This document shows, one piece after another, positions 25,016 through 33,660 of a stretch of DNA of 64,000 bases. The DNA comes from Streptomyces olivaceus (GTDB lineage Bacteria; Actinomycetota; Actinomycetes; Streptomycetales; Streptomycetaceae), in NCBI RefSeq assembly GCF_000721235.1, contig NZ_JOFH01000013.1, forward strand, positions 62,001 through 126,000. Direction: 5' to 3'. The position numbers were made by a program, and so were the translations under genes. Position 1 is the first letter of the stretch; each line of letters begins with the position of its first letter. Under the pieces are notes generated by a model. It was not told the DNA's origin. It was given only the letters and a program-made list of their open reading frames with translations, and did not search any database.

Positions 25016-26082
25016 CGCTGCGCGCGCTGCACGACGCGGCCCGCGAGGCGCTCGACCCCGTCCGCTACGACTACGTGGCGGGCGGGGCCGGCGAGGAACG
25101 CGTCCTCGCCGCCAACGAGCAGGCCTTCGAGTCGTACCGGCTGCTGCCGCGGGTGCTGTGCGGCAGCGAGACCAGGGACACCGCCGTCGATCTGCCGGGC
25201 GCCCGGCAGGCGGCGCCGGTGATCGTCGCGCCGACCGCGTTCCACCGGCTGATGCACCCGGACGGCGAGCGCGCCACGGCCCGCGCGGCCGCCGCCGAGG
25301 GCGCGGTCCTGGTGACGGGCACCGCCGCCACCACCGCGGTCGACGCCGTGGTCGCGGCGGCCCGCGAGGCCGCCCCGGACCCCGCCGTGTGGTTCCAGCT
25401 CTATCCGCACCCGCGCCGGGAGGTCACCGAAGCACTCGTGCTGCGCGCCGAGGCGGCGGGCTGCACGGCGCTGGTGGTCACCGTCGACTCGCCGGTGTTC
25501 GGTCGGCACACCAGGGACCTGCGCAACGGCTTCACCGACCTGCCGCCCGGCTACGCCGCGGAGAACATGCGGGACCTGCCGGGTGCCCCGCCCGGCTCGC
25601 TCACCGACATCCCGATGTCCCCGGCGCTCTCCTGGCGGGACTTCGCCGGTATACCGCGCATGACCGCACTTCCGGTGCTGGTCAAGGGAGTCCTCCATCC
25701 GGCCGACGCCCGGCTGGCCGTCGAGCACGGTGCGTCCGGGGTGATCGTCTCCAACCACGGGGGCCGCCAGTGCGACGCCGTCCCGGCCGCGGTGGACTGC
25801 CTGCCCGCGGTCGTCGGCGCCGTCGCGGGCCGGGTGCCGGTCCTGCTGGACGGCGGGGTGCGCCGCGGCAGTGACGTCGCCGTCGCCCTGGCCCTGGGCG
25901 CGGCGGCCGTCGGCGTGGGACGCCCGGTGGTCTGGGGCCTGGCCGCCGGGGGCGAGGCCGGGGCCCGCACCGTGCTGGCGACGCTGCGCGACCAGTACGA
26001 CCACACGCTCGCCCTGTGCGGCGGGCGCCGCAACGCAGATCTGACGCAGGACATGGTCGTCCGGAAGGGTGGGACGTGGTGA
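25012..26082 (+). CDS. FMN-dependent alpha-hydroxy-acid oxidase/dehydrogenase
   Basis: A 356-aa TIM-barrel flavoenzyme of the lactate/mandelate/glycolate oxidase family. It has RYDYVAGGAGEE (near 18), VVTVDSPVFGRHTRDLRNGF (near 158), LVKGVLHPADARLAVEHG with the FMN lysine (near 223), the catalytic His and Arg in VIVSNHGGRQCDA (near 245) and LLDGGVRRGSDVAVALALGA (near 280). It would oxidise a 2-hydroxy acid to the 2-oxo acid. 4-Hydroxymandelate oxidase in hydroxyphenylglycine synthesis is a relative, which fits a tyrosine-derived pathway. GTG 25012 overlaps the previous stop; its own stop overlaps the P450 start. Confidence 0.88.
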   Translation: MTLRALHDAAREALDPVRYDYVAGGAGEERVLAANEQAFESYRLLPRVLCGSETRDTAVDLPGARQAAPVIVAPTAFHRLMHPDGERATARAAAAEGAVLVTGTAATTAVDAVVAAAREAAPDPAVWFQLYPHPRREVTEALVLRAEAAGCTALVVTVDSPVFGRHTRDLRNGFTDLPPGYAAENMRDLPGAPPGSLTDIPMSPALSWRDFAGIPRMTALPVLVKGVLHPADARLAVEHGASGVIVSNHGGRQCDAVPAAVDCLPAVVGAVAGRVPVLLDGGVRRGSDVAVALALGAAAVGVGRPVVWGLAAGGEAGARTVLATLRDQYDHTLALCGGRRNADLTQDMVVRKGGTW

Positions 26083-27578
26083 GGAGCGGGACGAGGCCGG
26101 CCGCCGCGGCGGACACGTGGTGGCTGCCGCGCGGGGTGGTGGCCCTGCGGGTGCGCATCTTCGAGAAGGTCAACGGCGACCACACGGTCACCCTGCCCAA
26201 CGCCTCCCACGGACCCGAGGTGTTCGAGCGGGTCTACGCCCACCCGGCGGTGGACGGCCGCAGCGCCGGGGCGGGCCTGTCCGACCTGTTCTGGTACTGG
26301 CTCGCACCGGGGCCCGAGGTGCACCAGGAGCACCTGGAGCCCGGCGAGCGCTACGAGGACGTGGCCGCCGCGACCCGGCGCATGCTGGTCGGAGGCTCCG
26401 CCGACCTCGCGGAAGCGGCGACCCGGGCCTTCGCCCGCGTGCTCGACACGGTGCCGGACACCCGCGTCAGTCTGGTCCGGCTGCGGGACCTGGTGATGCC
26501 CGCGTGGGCCGAGTTCTGCTACGAACTCGTGTTCAAGGAACCGTGCCCGCCGCGCGTCCGGGACCTGATCACCGGCCACGCCGAGGACGTGATCAGCGCC
26601 CTGAAGTGCACCGGGCTGCGCCACCCCAGGCGCCGGGCCAGGCTGACGGCGTACCTGCGCGACCGGGTCGCGGCCGGTGACGTGCCGCACGCGCTGCCGG
26701 CCTCGCTCTCGCCGGCCGAGCAGGTGCACTACCTGCAGGGGACGATGTTCAACACGGCCGTCGTGCAGCTGTCCGAGGCCACCGCCCACGTCCTGCTAGC
26801 CCTGGCCCGCCACCCCGACGTCCAGCGGCGTGCGGCGGAGGACTCCGGGGACGACGACCGGTACCTCGCCCACGTGCTCGACGAGACGATGCGCCTGTAC
26901 CCGCTGTTCGGCATCGCGCACCGCATCACCACCGGCGAGGTCCCTCTGGACGAGGACACCGTGCTGCCGGCCGGGTCCGTGGTCTGCTTCAGCTATCCCG
27001 GCTACCACGCCACCGGCTACGACCGGCCCGACGCGTTCGACCCGGACCGCTGGGCCGCCCTCTCCGCCAAGGACGCCCACCACATCCCGTTCGGCGCGGC
27101 GGCCAACCGCCCCTGCCCGGCGTGGCGGCTGTCCCCGCTGGTCATGCGCGCCGCGGTCCGGGAGGTGCTGCGCCGCTTCCGCCTCGACTCGACGGCCTCG
27201 CACACCCGGTCCATCCCGCACCGCGCGCCCTGCCTGCTCGTCCCGCGCGGCCTGCCGTTCCCGCCGCGCCGCCTGGAGGCACTGCGGAGCTTCGTCCGCG
27301 TCCGGGACGGGGTGGAGGACGTCACGCGGGGGGTACGGCAACTGGTGCTCGGCACCGCCATGGTCCTGCACGCCCGTCACCAACGGCTGGCCACGCGCTA
27401 CTTCGCCGAGCAGCCGGCGGGCGGCTGCCCGGTCGCGCACCCGGGGGACGCGCAGGCCGGGGGCGCCCCCACGGAACACGAGCCCGCGGCGGGACCGCCG
27501 CCCCCGCGCCCCGAGCGGGAGCAGCCACCGGCGCACTGTCCGGCGTCGGCGCACCCCACCGAGCGCCGCCGGGACTGA
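26079..27578 (+). CDS. Cytochrome P450 with atypical heme loop and I-helix
   Basis: A 499-aa P450. The ExxR motif is ETMR (Glu269), followed by the PDAFDPDRW meander. The heme ligand is Cys346 in PFGAAANRPCPAW, one residue longer than the usual FGxGxHxC. The I-helix reads YLQGTMFNTAVVQLSEAT, without the normal acid-threonine pair used to activate O2, so chemistry may be unusual or peroxide-driven. About 110 residues follow the heme loop, ending in a Pro/Gly-rich tail with CP repeats. GTG 26076 or 26079 overlaps the preceding stop; GGAAGGG lies upstream. An open frame to 26016 is not used. Confidence 0.8.
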   Translation: MRSGTRPAAAADTWWLPRGVVALRVRIFEKVNGDHTVTLPNASHGPEVFERVYAHPAVDGRSAGAGLSDLFWYWLAPGPEVHQEHLEPGERYEDVAAATRRMLVGGSADLAEAATRAFARVLDTVPDTRVSLVRLRDLVMPAWAEFCYELVFKEPCPPRVRDLITGHAEDVISALKCTGLRHPRRRARLTAYLRDRVAAGDVPHALPASLSPAEQVHYLQGTMFNTAVVQLSEATAHVLLALARHPDVQRRAAEDSGDDDRYLAHVLDETMRLYPLFGIAHRITTGEVPLDEDTVLPAGSVVCFSYPGYHATGYDRPDAFDPDRWAALSAKDAHHIPFGAAANRPCPAWRLSPLVMRAAVREVLRRFRLDSTASHTRSIPHRAPCLLVPRGLPFPPRRLEALRSFVRVRDGVEDVTRGVRQLVLGTAMVLHARHQRLATRYFAEQPAGGCPVAHPGDAQAGGAPTEHEPAAGPPPPRPEREQPPAHCPASAHPTERRRD

Positions 27579-28002
27579 CGGTGCACGCGGCGGGGCGACG
27601 GCCGCCGCGGTACGCGCGAGGACGCGCGGCCCTCGGTCCCGGCGCCGCGCGGCGCGCCCCGCCCAAGTCCCGCCCTCCTAGCGGCTCGTGGCCGCCGACA
27701 GGCGGAACGGCACCCGCCGGCCCACGACGTCGGCCCACGACTTCACCCCCTCACGGATTCGGCTCACGACTTCGCCTCACGACTTCGCCTTACGGCTTCG
27801 GCCCACCGGCCACGACCGCGGACCACGCATCCGGGTCGCGCCACCGCACGGCGCACAGCCCATCGCTCGACGGCAGCCCGACCCCCTGTTCCGCCGCCGA
27901 GCCTCCTCCTGCCGCAACACCGGCGTCGGCACGCCCGGTTCCGCGACGTCGACCCGCCGACCTGCGCCACCCCACCCCCGTAGACGCCCACAGGAGACCC
28001 CC
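27579..28002. other. Intergenic stretch with 13-bp tandem repeats
   Basis: A 424-base gap between the P450 and antiporter genes on the same strand. The frame of the antiporter is open through part of it, but the sequence lacks similarity and the antiporter has its own AGGAG site. The clearest structure is the tandem repeat at 27748-27799. A promoter for the antiporter is likely but not identifiable. Confidence 0.5.
27748..27799. repeat. Four tandem 13-bp repeats, consensus GCCTCACGACTTC
   Basis: Units at 27748-27760, 27761-27773, 27774-27786 and 27787-27799 share the pattern xxCTCACGACTTC with 2-4 differences. A fifth copy at 27732-27744 is set off by three bases. They lie ~200 bp upstream of the antiporter start in non-coding DNA. 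They may bind a regulator cooperatively or be simple slippage products. Confidence 0.65.
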
Positions 28003-29337
28003 GTGCCGCCCACCCTCCACCTGGCCGCCACCGACAAGAACCTCGAACTCGTCCTGCGGGTCCTGCCCGCCATCGTGGTCATCCTCGCCGCCTCCGCCGT
28101 CTGCGGGCGCCTCGCCCTCCTGGTGAAGCAGCCACGCGTGCTGGGCGAGATGGTCGCCGGTGTCCTCCTCGGCCCCACGCTGTTCGGCGCCCTCTTCCCC
28201 GAGGCGCAGAGAGCCGTCTTCCCCGCCGAGGTGAAGCCGATCCTCTACGTACTGAGCACCATCGGCCTCACCCTGTTCATGTTCCTGGTCGGCGCCGGCC
28301 TCGACCACGGCGGCGGCAACGGCAGGAAGGACACCAGGAACGCGGCCGTCCTCGCCGTCTCCGGCATCGTCCCGTCCCTCGCGCTCGGCGCCGCGTGCGG
28401 CTACCTGCTCCACGACCGCCTCTCGCGGCCCGACGTGTCGCCCTTCGAGTTCGCCCTCTTCGTCGGCGGCGCCCTGTCCATCACCGCCTTCCCGATGCTC
28501 GCCCGCATCCTCTACGAACGCGGCCTGGAGAACTCCCCGCTCGGCCGCATGACCCTCCTGGGCGCCTCGGTCGACGACGCGGCGGCCTGGTGCTTCCTCG
28601 CCGTGCTGTCCGCGATGCACTCCGGCGCCGGCGCGCCGCACGTCCTGCGCACCATCGGCCTCACCGCGGTCTTCGGCCTCGTCATGCTCACCCTGGTGGC
28701 CCGGCTCCTGCGCCCGATGGGCGCCTGGGTGCAGCGCACCGGCCGGTTCGGCTTCGACCAGATGTACGTCGTCGTGGGCATCGTCCTGCTCGCCGGCCTG
28801 TTCACCGACTACATCGGGATCTACTCCGTCTTCGGGGGTTTCATCGCGGGGCTCGCCATGCCCCGCGACCCCGCCTTCCGCGAGGCCCTGCACAGTCGCA
28901 TGATGGACCTGGTCTGCGTCCTGCTCCTGCCCATCTTCTTCGCCTTCTCCGGCCTCAACACCGAACTGGGCGGCGTCGCCGGCTGGGGCATGATCGGGCC
29001 GTTCCTGCTGATCCTCGTGGCCGGATTCACCGGCAAGTACGTCGGGTGCGCGCTCGCGATGCGCGGAACCGGCTTCAGCTGGCGGGAGTCCTGGGCGGTG
29101 GGCGGTCTGATGAACGCCCGCGGCCTGATGATCCTCATCTTCATCAACATCGGCCTCTCCCAGGGCATGATCACCAAGGACGTCTTCTCGATGCTGGTGC
29201 TGGTCGCGGTGATCACCACCGCGGGCGCCGTGCCGCTGTACCGCTGGGCCCTGCCCGAACGCCTCGAACGCCGCATGGCCCCGAGTACCCCGCCGGCCCC
29301 GGCCGAGGCGTCGCAATCTCAGAGCCTTCTGATGTGA
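28003..29337 (+). CDS. CPA2-family cation/H+ antiporter
   Basis: A 444-aa membrane protein with 12-13 hydrophobic segments of the Na_H_Exchanger (KefB/NapA-like) type. Landmarks are LVKQPRVLGEMVAGVLLGPT (near 45), FVGGALSITAFPMLARIL (near 155), the acidic pair in GASVDDAAAW (near 187) and GLMNARGLMILI near 370. It exchanges K+ or Na+ for H+. The GTG at 28003 has AGGAG seven bases upstream. Its last codons contain the palindrome of the second flavoprotein promoter. Similar antiporters occur in antibiotic clusters and may aid export or self-protection; that is inference. Confidence 0.85.
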   Translation: MPPTLHLAATDKNLELVLRVLPAIVVILAASAVCGRLALLVKQPRVLGEMVAGVLLGPTLFGALFPEAQRAVFPAEVKPILYVLSTIGLTLFMFLVGAGLDHGGGNGRKDTRNAAVLAVSGIVPSLALGAACGYLLHDRLSRPDVSPFEFALFVGGALSITAFPMLARILYERGLENSPLGRMTLLGASVDDAAAWCFLAVLSAMHSGAGAPHVLRTIGLTAVFGLVMLTLVARLLRPMGAWVQRTGRFGFDQMYVVVGIVLLAGLFTDYIGIYSVFGGFIAGLAMPRDPAFREALHSRMMDLVCVLLLPIFFAFSGLNTELGGVAGWGMIGPFLLILVAGFTGKYVGCALAMRGTGFSWRESWAVGGLMNARGLMILIFINIGLSQGMITKDVFSMLVLVAVITTAGAVPLYRWALPERLERRMAPSTPPAPAEASQSQSLLM

Positions 29338-29349
29338 CGCCGTTAGCGT
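29319..29349 (+). promoter_or_regulatory. Leaderless promoter with TCAGAGCCTTCTGA palindrome, copy 2
   Basis: The palindrome TCAGA-N4-TCTGA (29319-29332) lies inside the last codons of the antiporter gene, 25 bases before TAGCGT (29344-29349), which is seven bases before the ATG of the second flavoprotein. AATC precedes the palindrome in both copies. Same layout and spacing as copy 1, so both genes probably answer to one regulator. Confidence 0.7.
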
Positions 29350-29356
29350 TCCGTCC

Positions 29357-30904
29357 ATGGTGCGCGATTACCTGATCATCGGGGCCGGACCGGCCGGACT
29401 TCAGCTCGCCGCTCTTCTGGAACGTGACGGACGGGACTACCTCGTCCTGGAGCGGGGGAGCGGACCCGGCACGTTCTTCACCAAGTACCCCAGACATCGA
29501 CAGCTGATATCGGTCAACAAGGTCCACACCGGGTACACCGACCCGGAACTCGACCTCCGGATGGACTGGAACTCCCTGCTCAGTGACGATCCCGAGCTGC
29601 TGTTCTCCCGCTACAGCGAGGAGTACTTCCCCCACGCCGACGACTTCGTCCGCTACCTGGCCGACTTCGCCGACCGCACCGGCGTCCGCGTCGAGTACGG
29701 CACCGAGGTCGTCCGCGTCTCCCGCGCGGACGACGGCCTCTTCACCGTCTCCGACGCCGCCGGGCGGCAGTGGCGGGCCAGAAGGCTCGTCGTGGCGACC
29801 GGCGTCTCCCGGCTCAACGAGCCGCCGATCCCCGGTATCCAACTCGCCGAACGCTACGACGAGTTCGACACCGACCCGGCCACCTTCACCAACCAGCGGG
29901 TCCTGATCGTCGGCAAGGGCAACTCCGCCTTCGAGACCGCCGACTCCCTCCTGGCGAAGGCCGCGGTCATCCACGTGGCCGGCCCGCACTCGCTCAGACT
30001 GGCCTGGAAGACCCACTTCGTGGGCCACCTGCGCGCGGTCAACAACAACTTCCTGGACAGCTACCAGCTGAAGTCGCAGAACGCCGTCCTGGACGGCACC
30101 GTGGAGAACGTCGAGAAGACGGACGACGGCGGGTTCCGGGTCACCTTCCGGTACGCCCGCACCACGGAACGGCTCCGCGAACTCCACTACGACCGGGTCA
30201 TCCTGTGCGCCGGCTTCCGCTTCGACGCGGGCGTCTTCGACGAGACCTGCCGCCCCGCCCTGGCCATCAACGACCGCTTCCCCGAACAGACCTCGTCCTA
30301 CGAGTCGGTGAACGTACCGGGCCTGTACTTCGCCGGCACGCTGACCCAGCAACTCGACTTCAAACGGGGCACCAACGGCTTCATCCACGGCTACCGCTAC
30401 GGAACCCGCGCCCTGCACCGCGTGCTCGACGCCCGCCACCACGACACGCCCTGGCCCGCCCGGCCGATCACCGCGGCTCCGGAGGCGGTCGCCGACGCCG
30501 TCGTCGCCCGCGTCAACCGGTCCTCCGGCCTCTGGCAGCAGTTCTCCGTCCTCGGCGACGTCGTCGACGTGGACGGGGACCGGGCCGTGTACCAGGAGGA
30601 GGTGCCGCTCGCCTACGCCGTCGACGGCGGCCTGGGGCCCGCCGCGCACCGGTTCGTCGTCGACCTGGAGTACGGGCCCGACCACGACGGCGTGGACCCG
30701 TTCGACATCAACGTCCCGCGGGTGACCGAGAACGACGTCGAACACGCCATGGACTCCAGCTACCTGCACCCCGTCGTCCGCCACTACCGCGACGGCGTCC
30801 TCGCCGGCACCCACCACCTGGCGGAGAACCTCGAGAACGAGTGGGACATCCCGCCGGTGCACCAGCAGCCGCTGGCCGCGTTCGTGAAGGAGAGCCTTGG
30901 CTGA
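29357..30904 (+). CDS. FOXRED2-like FAD/NAD(P)-dependent oxidoreductase, copy 2
   Basis: A 515-aa paralogue of the protein at 23351, colinear over its length: YLIIGAGPAGLQLAALLERD, FFTKYPRHRQLISVNKVHTG, VLIVGKGNSAFETADSLL, NNNFLDSYQLKSQNAVLDG and NGFIHGYRYGTRALHR. Differences cluster in the middle (about 240-300) and after 370, compatible with two related substrates or two successive oxidations. It lacks the repeat tail of copy 1. ATG 29357 follows the conserved promoter with no room for a ribosome site. The last 8 bases overlap the ligase start. Confidence 0.8.
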   Translation: MVRDYLIIGAGPAGLQLAALLERDGRDYLVLERGSGPGTFFTKYPRHRQLISVNKVHTGYTDPELDLRMDWNSLLSDDPELLFSRYSEEYFPHADDFVRYLADFADRTGVRVEYGTEVVRVSRADDGLFTVSDAAGRQWRARRLVVATGVSRLNEPPIPGIQLAERYDEFDTDPATFTNQRVLIVGKGNSAFETADSLLAKAAVIHVAGPHSLRLAWKTHFVGHLRAVNNNFLDSYQLKSQNAVLDGTVENVEKTDDGGFRVTFRYARTTERLRELHYDRVILCAGFRFDAGVFDETCRPALAINDRFPEQTSSYESVNVPGLYFAGTLTQQLDFKRGTNGFIHGYRYGTRALHRVLDARHHDTPWPARPITAAPEAVADAVVARVNRSSGLWQQFSVLGDVVDVDGDRAVYQEEVPLAYAVDGGLGPAAHRFVVDLEYGPDHDGVDPFDINVPRVTENDVEHAMDSSYLHPVVRHYRDGVLAGTHHLAENLENEWDIPPVHQQPLAAFVKESLG

Positions 30905-32348
30905 GCAGTTCCCCGGCCGTCTGCTGGACCTGCTGGAGGCGGCGGCCGACCGCCCGGTCTTCGAGCACGGAGACCGGGCGGTCACCGGACGGCAACTCCT
31001 CGGCGCCGTGCGGCGCGTGACCCGCGGGCTGCGCGACCGCGGCGTGCGGCCCGGCGACGGCGTCGCCCTGCTGCTGGGTGTCGGCCCGGAGGCATTCGCC
31101 GCCGTCGTCGCGGCCCACACCGTCGGCGCCCGCGTCGTCGGGGTCCGCCCCGGCCTGACGGAGCAGCAGCGCGGGCACCTGCTCGCGGACACCGCCTTCA
31201 CCGTCACCGACGGGCCGGGCACGGACGCCGGCCCCGGGCAGGTCCTCGCACTGGACGACCTGCTGTCCGCGCCGGACGACGGCCTGCGGCCCACCGTGGC
31301 GGCGCGGGGGCGGGACATCGCCCGCCTCATCCACACCAGCGGCAGCACCGGCGTCCCCAAGGCGTGCGCCCAGACCTACGCGGCGATGACCGCGGCGTGG
31401 GCCCTGCGACCGGACGCCTGGCCGCCCGCCGTCCGCGAACTGGCGGCGCGCCTCGACCGGTTCCTGGTCTTCGGCACGCTGGCGAGCCAGGTGATGATGG
31501 ACTACGGACTGCTCACCCTCGCCGCCGGCGGCACCCTGGTCACCGCCGAGCGGCCGGGCTTCCCCGACAGCATCGTGCGGCACCGGGCGACCGCGAGCGT
31601 CATCACCGTGGCCCGCCTGACGCAACTCGTGCGGAGCCAGCGCAAGGAACCCGCGGACCTCGGCAGCCTCCGCGCGCTGATGGTCTCCGGGTCCCCGCTG
31701 GAGCCCGGACGGCTGCGCGAGGCCGCGGAGGTGCTCGGCCCGGTCGTCTTCCACGGGTACGGCCAGACCGAGACCGGCATGATCTCCATGGCCACCCCCG
31801 GCGACGTGCCGGGCTCCCTGGGCGTGCCGCCCGTGGGCCTGGAGGTGCGGGACGACTCCGGCCGGCCCGTCCCGCCCGGCACCGACGGCGAGGTGTTCGT
31901 CCGCACCGCCGCGCAGGCGGAGGGCTACTGGCGGGAGCCCGCCCTCAGCGCCGAGGTCTTCGTCGACGGCTGGGTGCGCACCCGCGACCTCGGCCGTCTC
32001 GACGCGGAGGGCCGGCTGTGGCTCACGGGACGGGCCCGGGACGTGATCATCGTCAACGCCAACGTGTACTACGCCGGGCCCGTCGAGCGGCTGCTCGCCA
32101 CCCACCCTTCGGTGGCCGAGGCGTACGTCGTCGCCGCGCCCGACGACGACACCGGCGAGGCCGTCCACGCCTTCGTGGTGCCCACCGCCGGGCACGTCCC
32201 CGACCTGACGGAACTCCGCGCGCTCGTCACCGCGGAACTGGAGGAGGCCGGCGCGCCGACCCGGCTGACCGTGATCGAGGAGGTACCGGTCACTCCCGCC
32301 GGAAAACCCGACAAGCGGCAGCTCGCCGCCCGCGCCGGGTCCTGTTAG
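30897..32348 (+). CDS. Adenylate-forming ligase (AMP-binding, stand-alone)
   Basis: A 483-aa ANL-superfamily enzyme. It has the P-loop [16 protein letters not shown] (near 145), FHGYGQTETGMIS (near 285), GWVRTRDLGRLDAEG (near 358), GRARDVIIVNANVYY (near 378) and the catalytic Lys in VTPAGKPDKRQL near the end. It activates a carboxylic acid for transfer to CoA or an amine. No carrier protein, CoA-dependent synthase or amide synthase is nearby, so the acceptor is unknown. Aryl acids such as a coumarate from the lyase are plausible substrates. The start is TTG 30897, overlapping the flavoprotein end. Confidence 0.82.
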   Translation: MAEQFPGRLLDLLEAAADRPVFEHGDRAVTGRQLLGAVRRVTRGLRDRGVRPGDGVALLLGVGPEAFAAVVAAHTVGARVVGVRPGLTEQQRGHLLADTAFTVTDGPGTDAGPGQVLALDDLLSAPDDGLRPTVAARGRDIARLIHTSGSTGVPKACAQTYAAMTAAWALRPDAWPPAVRELAARLDRFLVFGTLASQVMMDYGLLTLAAGGTLVTAERPGFPDSIVRHRATASVITVARLTQLVRSQRKEPADLGSLRALMVSGSPLEPGRLREAAEVLGPVVFHGYGQTETGMISMATPGDVPGSLGVPPVGLEVRDDSGRPVPPGTDGEVFVRTAAQAEGYWREPALSAEVFVDGWVRTRDLGRLDAEGRLWLTGRARDVIIVNANVYYAGPVERLLATHPSVAEAYVVAAPDDDTGEAVHAFVVPTAGHVPDLTELRALVTAELEEAGAPTRLTVIEEVPVTPAGKPDKRQLAARAGSC

Positions 32349-32415
32349 GAGCGGTCCGGTCGGTGCGGTAAAGTGCTGTGCGCGTGATCGCGCGGCTCAC
32401 CGCGCGGGGCCGCAT

Positions 32416-32489
<74 letters not shown>

Positions 32490-32506
32490 CTGGAGACAGT
32501 CGCAGT

Positions 32507-32544
32507 TCAGGGCCGGTTTCGGAGACATCCGAGACCGGCCCTGA
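32507..32544 (+). terminator. Hairpin terminator after tRNA-Pro
   Basis: Two 17-bp arms beginning TCAGGGCCGGT and ending ACCGGCCCTGA, with a single T/G wobble and a GACA loop, starting 18 bases after the tRNA. Likely ends tRNA transcription and shields the siderophore promoter downstream. Confidence 0.8.
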
Positions 32545-32672
32545 GTCGTTTCCGGGGGTCGAGCGGGGACCGGCTTTCCGTGGCCGGCGTCAGCGGGTGA
32601 CCGACGCTCGTGGCCGGTCCGTGAGGGGATCTCGGCCGGAACTGCCCTCTGGTGATCGCTCGGCGCAGTAGC

Positions 32673-32691
32673 TATGGTTAGCCTAACCTAA
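32673..32691 (+). promoter_or_regulatory. Iron box (DmdR/IdeR operator) before dhbA
   Basis: TATGGTTAGCCTAACCTAA. Its reverse complement matches the actinobacterial iron-box consensus TTAGGTTAGGCTAACCTAA at 17 of 19 positions. It lies 165 bp upstream of the chosen dhbA start. Iron-loaded DmdR1-type repressor would block transcription of dhbA, dhbE and dhbB. Confidence 0.9.
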
Positions 32692-32856
32692 GTGTCGTTG
32701 AGGGCTGCCTGTCATGTGCGGCCGGAGTACAGACCGCGGGAGTTCTTCAGCCATGTCGCTGTCATCCAACCGTTTGCCAAGTCCTTCTCGGGAGTCCGGG
32801 CGCTGTCGCGGCGCCGCACCGCACCATGGGTCCGCGGCGCGGACGGCGGAAGACGG

Positions 32857-33660
32857 GTGAGCCGGGTGCGGGAGTTGGAGGGTCGGTCGGCCCTGGTCAC
32901 CGGCGCGGGCCGAGGCATAGGCGCCGCCGTGGTGGACGCCCTGGTCGGACAGGGGGCCCGGGTGTGTGCGACCGACGTGGACGCAGGCGCGGTGGAGGCC
33001 GTCGCCAAGGCGCACGCGGAGGCCGGTGGCAGCGTCGTGGCACGAGAGCTCGACGTGAGCGACGTCGACGCCGTGGAGCGCCTGGTCGACGGGGTCGAGC
33101 GCGAACTCGGGCCGCTCGACCTCCTGGTGAACGTGGCGGGCGTCCTGCGGGGCGGGCCCGTGCTCGAACTGGACGATGCCGACTGGGCCGCCGTGTTCGC
33201 CGTCAACACTGACGGCGTGATGCACGTGTCGCGGGCGGTCGTCCGGGGGATGGCCGCCCGGGGCCGGGGTGCCGTCGTCACCGTGGCCTCCAACGCGGCA
33301 GGCGTCCCGCGTGCCGGAATGGCGGCGTACGCGGCGTCCAAGGCGGCCTCGGTGATGTTCACCAAGTGCCTCGGTCTGGAGGTCGCGCCCCTCGGCGTGC
33401 GCTGCAACACCGTCTCGCCGGGTTCCACCCTGACGGAGATGCAGCGGGCCATGTGGGAGCACGCCCCGGGCGGTGCCGGTGCCGGGCGCCGGGGCGTCAT
33501 CGAGGGAGACCTCGCCGCGTACCGGACGGGTATCCCGCTCGGCCGGATCGCCGAGCCCGCCGACGTCGCGGACGCCGTGGTGTTCCTGGCCTCCGACCGG
33601 GCCCGGCACATCACCATGCACGACCTGTACGTCGACGGTGGCGCCACCCTGCGCGCCTGA
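32857..33660 (+). CDS. dhbA: 2,3-dihydro-2,3-dihydroxybenzoate dehydrogenase
   Basis: A 267-aa classical short-chain dehydrogenase (EntA/DhbA type). It has the NAD motif [21 protein letters not shown], the catalytic Ser in [20 protein letters not shown] with YxxxK, and the EntA-like stretch [20 protein letters not shown]. It oxidises dihydro-DHB to 2,3-dihydroxybenzoate in catechol siderophore synthesis. GTG 32857 follows GGCGGAAG; GTG 32866 is also possible. A longer open frame from 32692 would begin next to the iron box and is not favoured. First gene of the dhbA-dhbE-dhbB operon. Confidence 0.9.
   Translation: MSRVRELEGRSALVTGAGRGIGAAVVDALVGQGARVCATDVDAGAVEAVAKAHAEAGGSVVARELDVSDVDAVERLVDGVERELGPLDLLVNVAGVLRGGPVLELDDADWAAVFAVNTDGVMHVSRAVVRGMAARGRGAVVTVASNAAGVPRAGMAAYAASKAASVMFTKCLGLEVAPLGVRCNTVSPGSTLTEMQRAMWEHAPGGAGAGRRGVIEGDLAAYRTGIPLGRIAEPADVADAVVFLASDRARHITMHDLYVDGGATLRA

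Noticed and set aside
32692..32856. N-terminal extension of dhbA starting right after the iron box
   Set aside because: No short-chain dehydrogenase needs the extra 55 residues; GTG 32857 has a ribosome site and gives the normal length.
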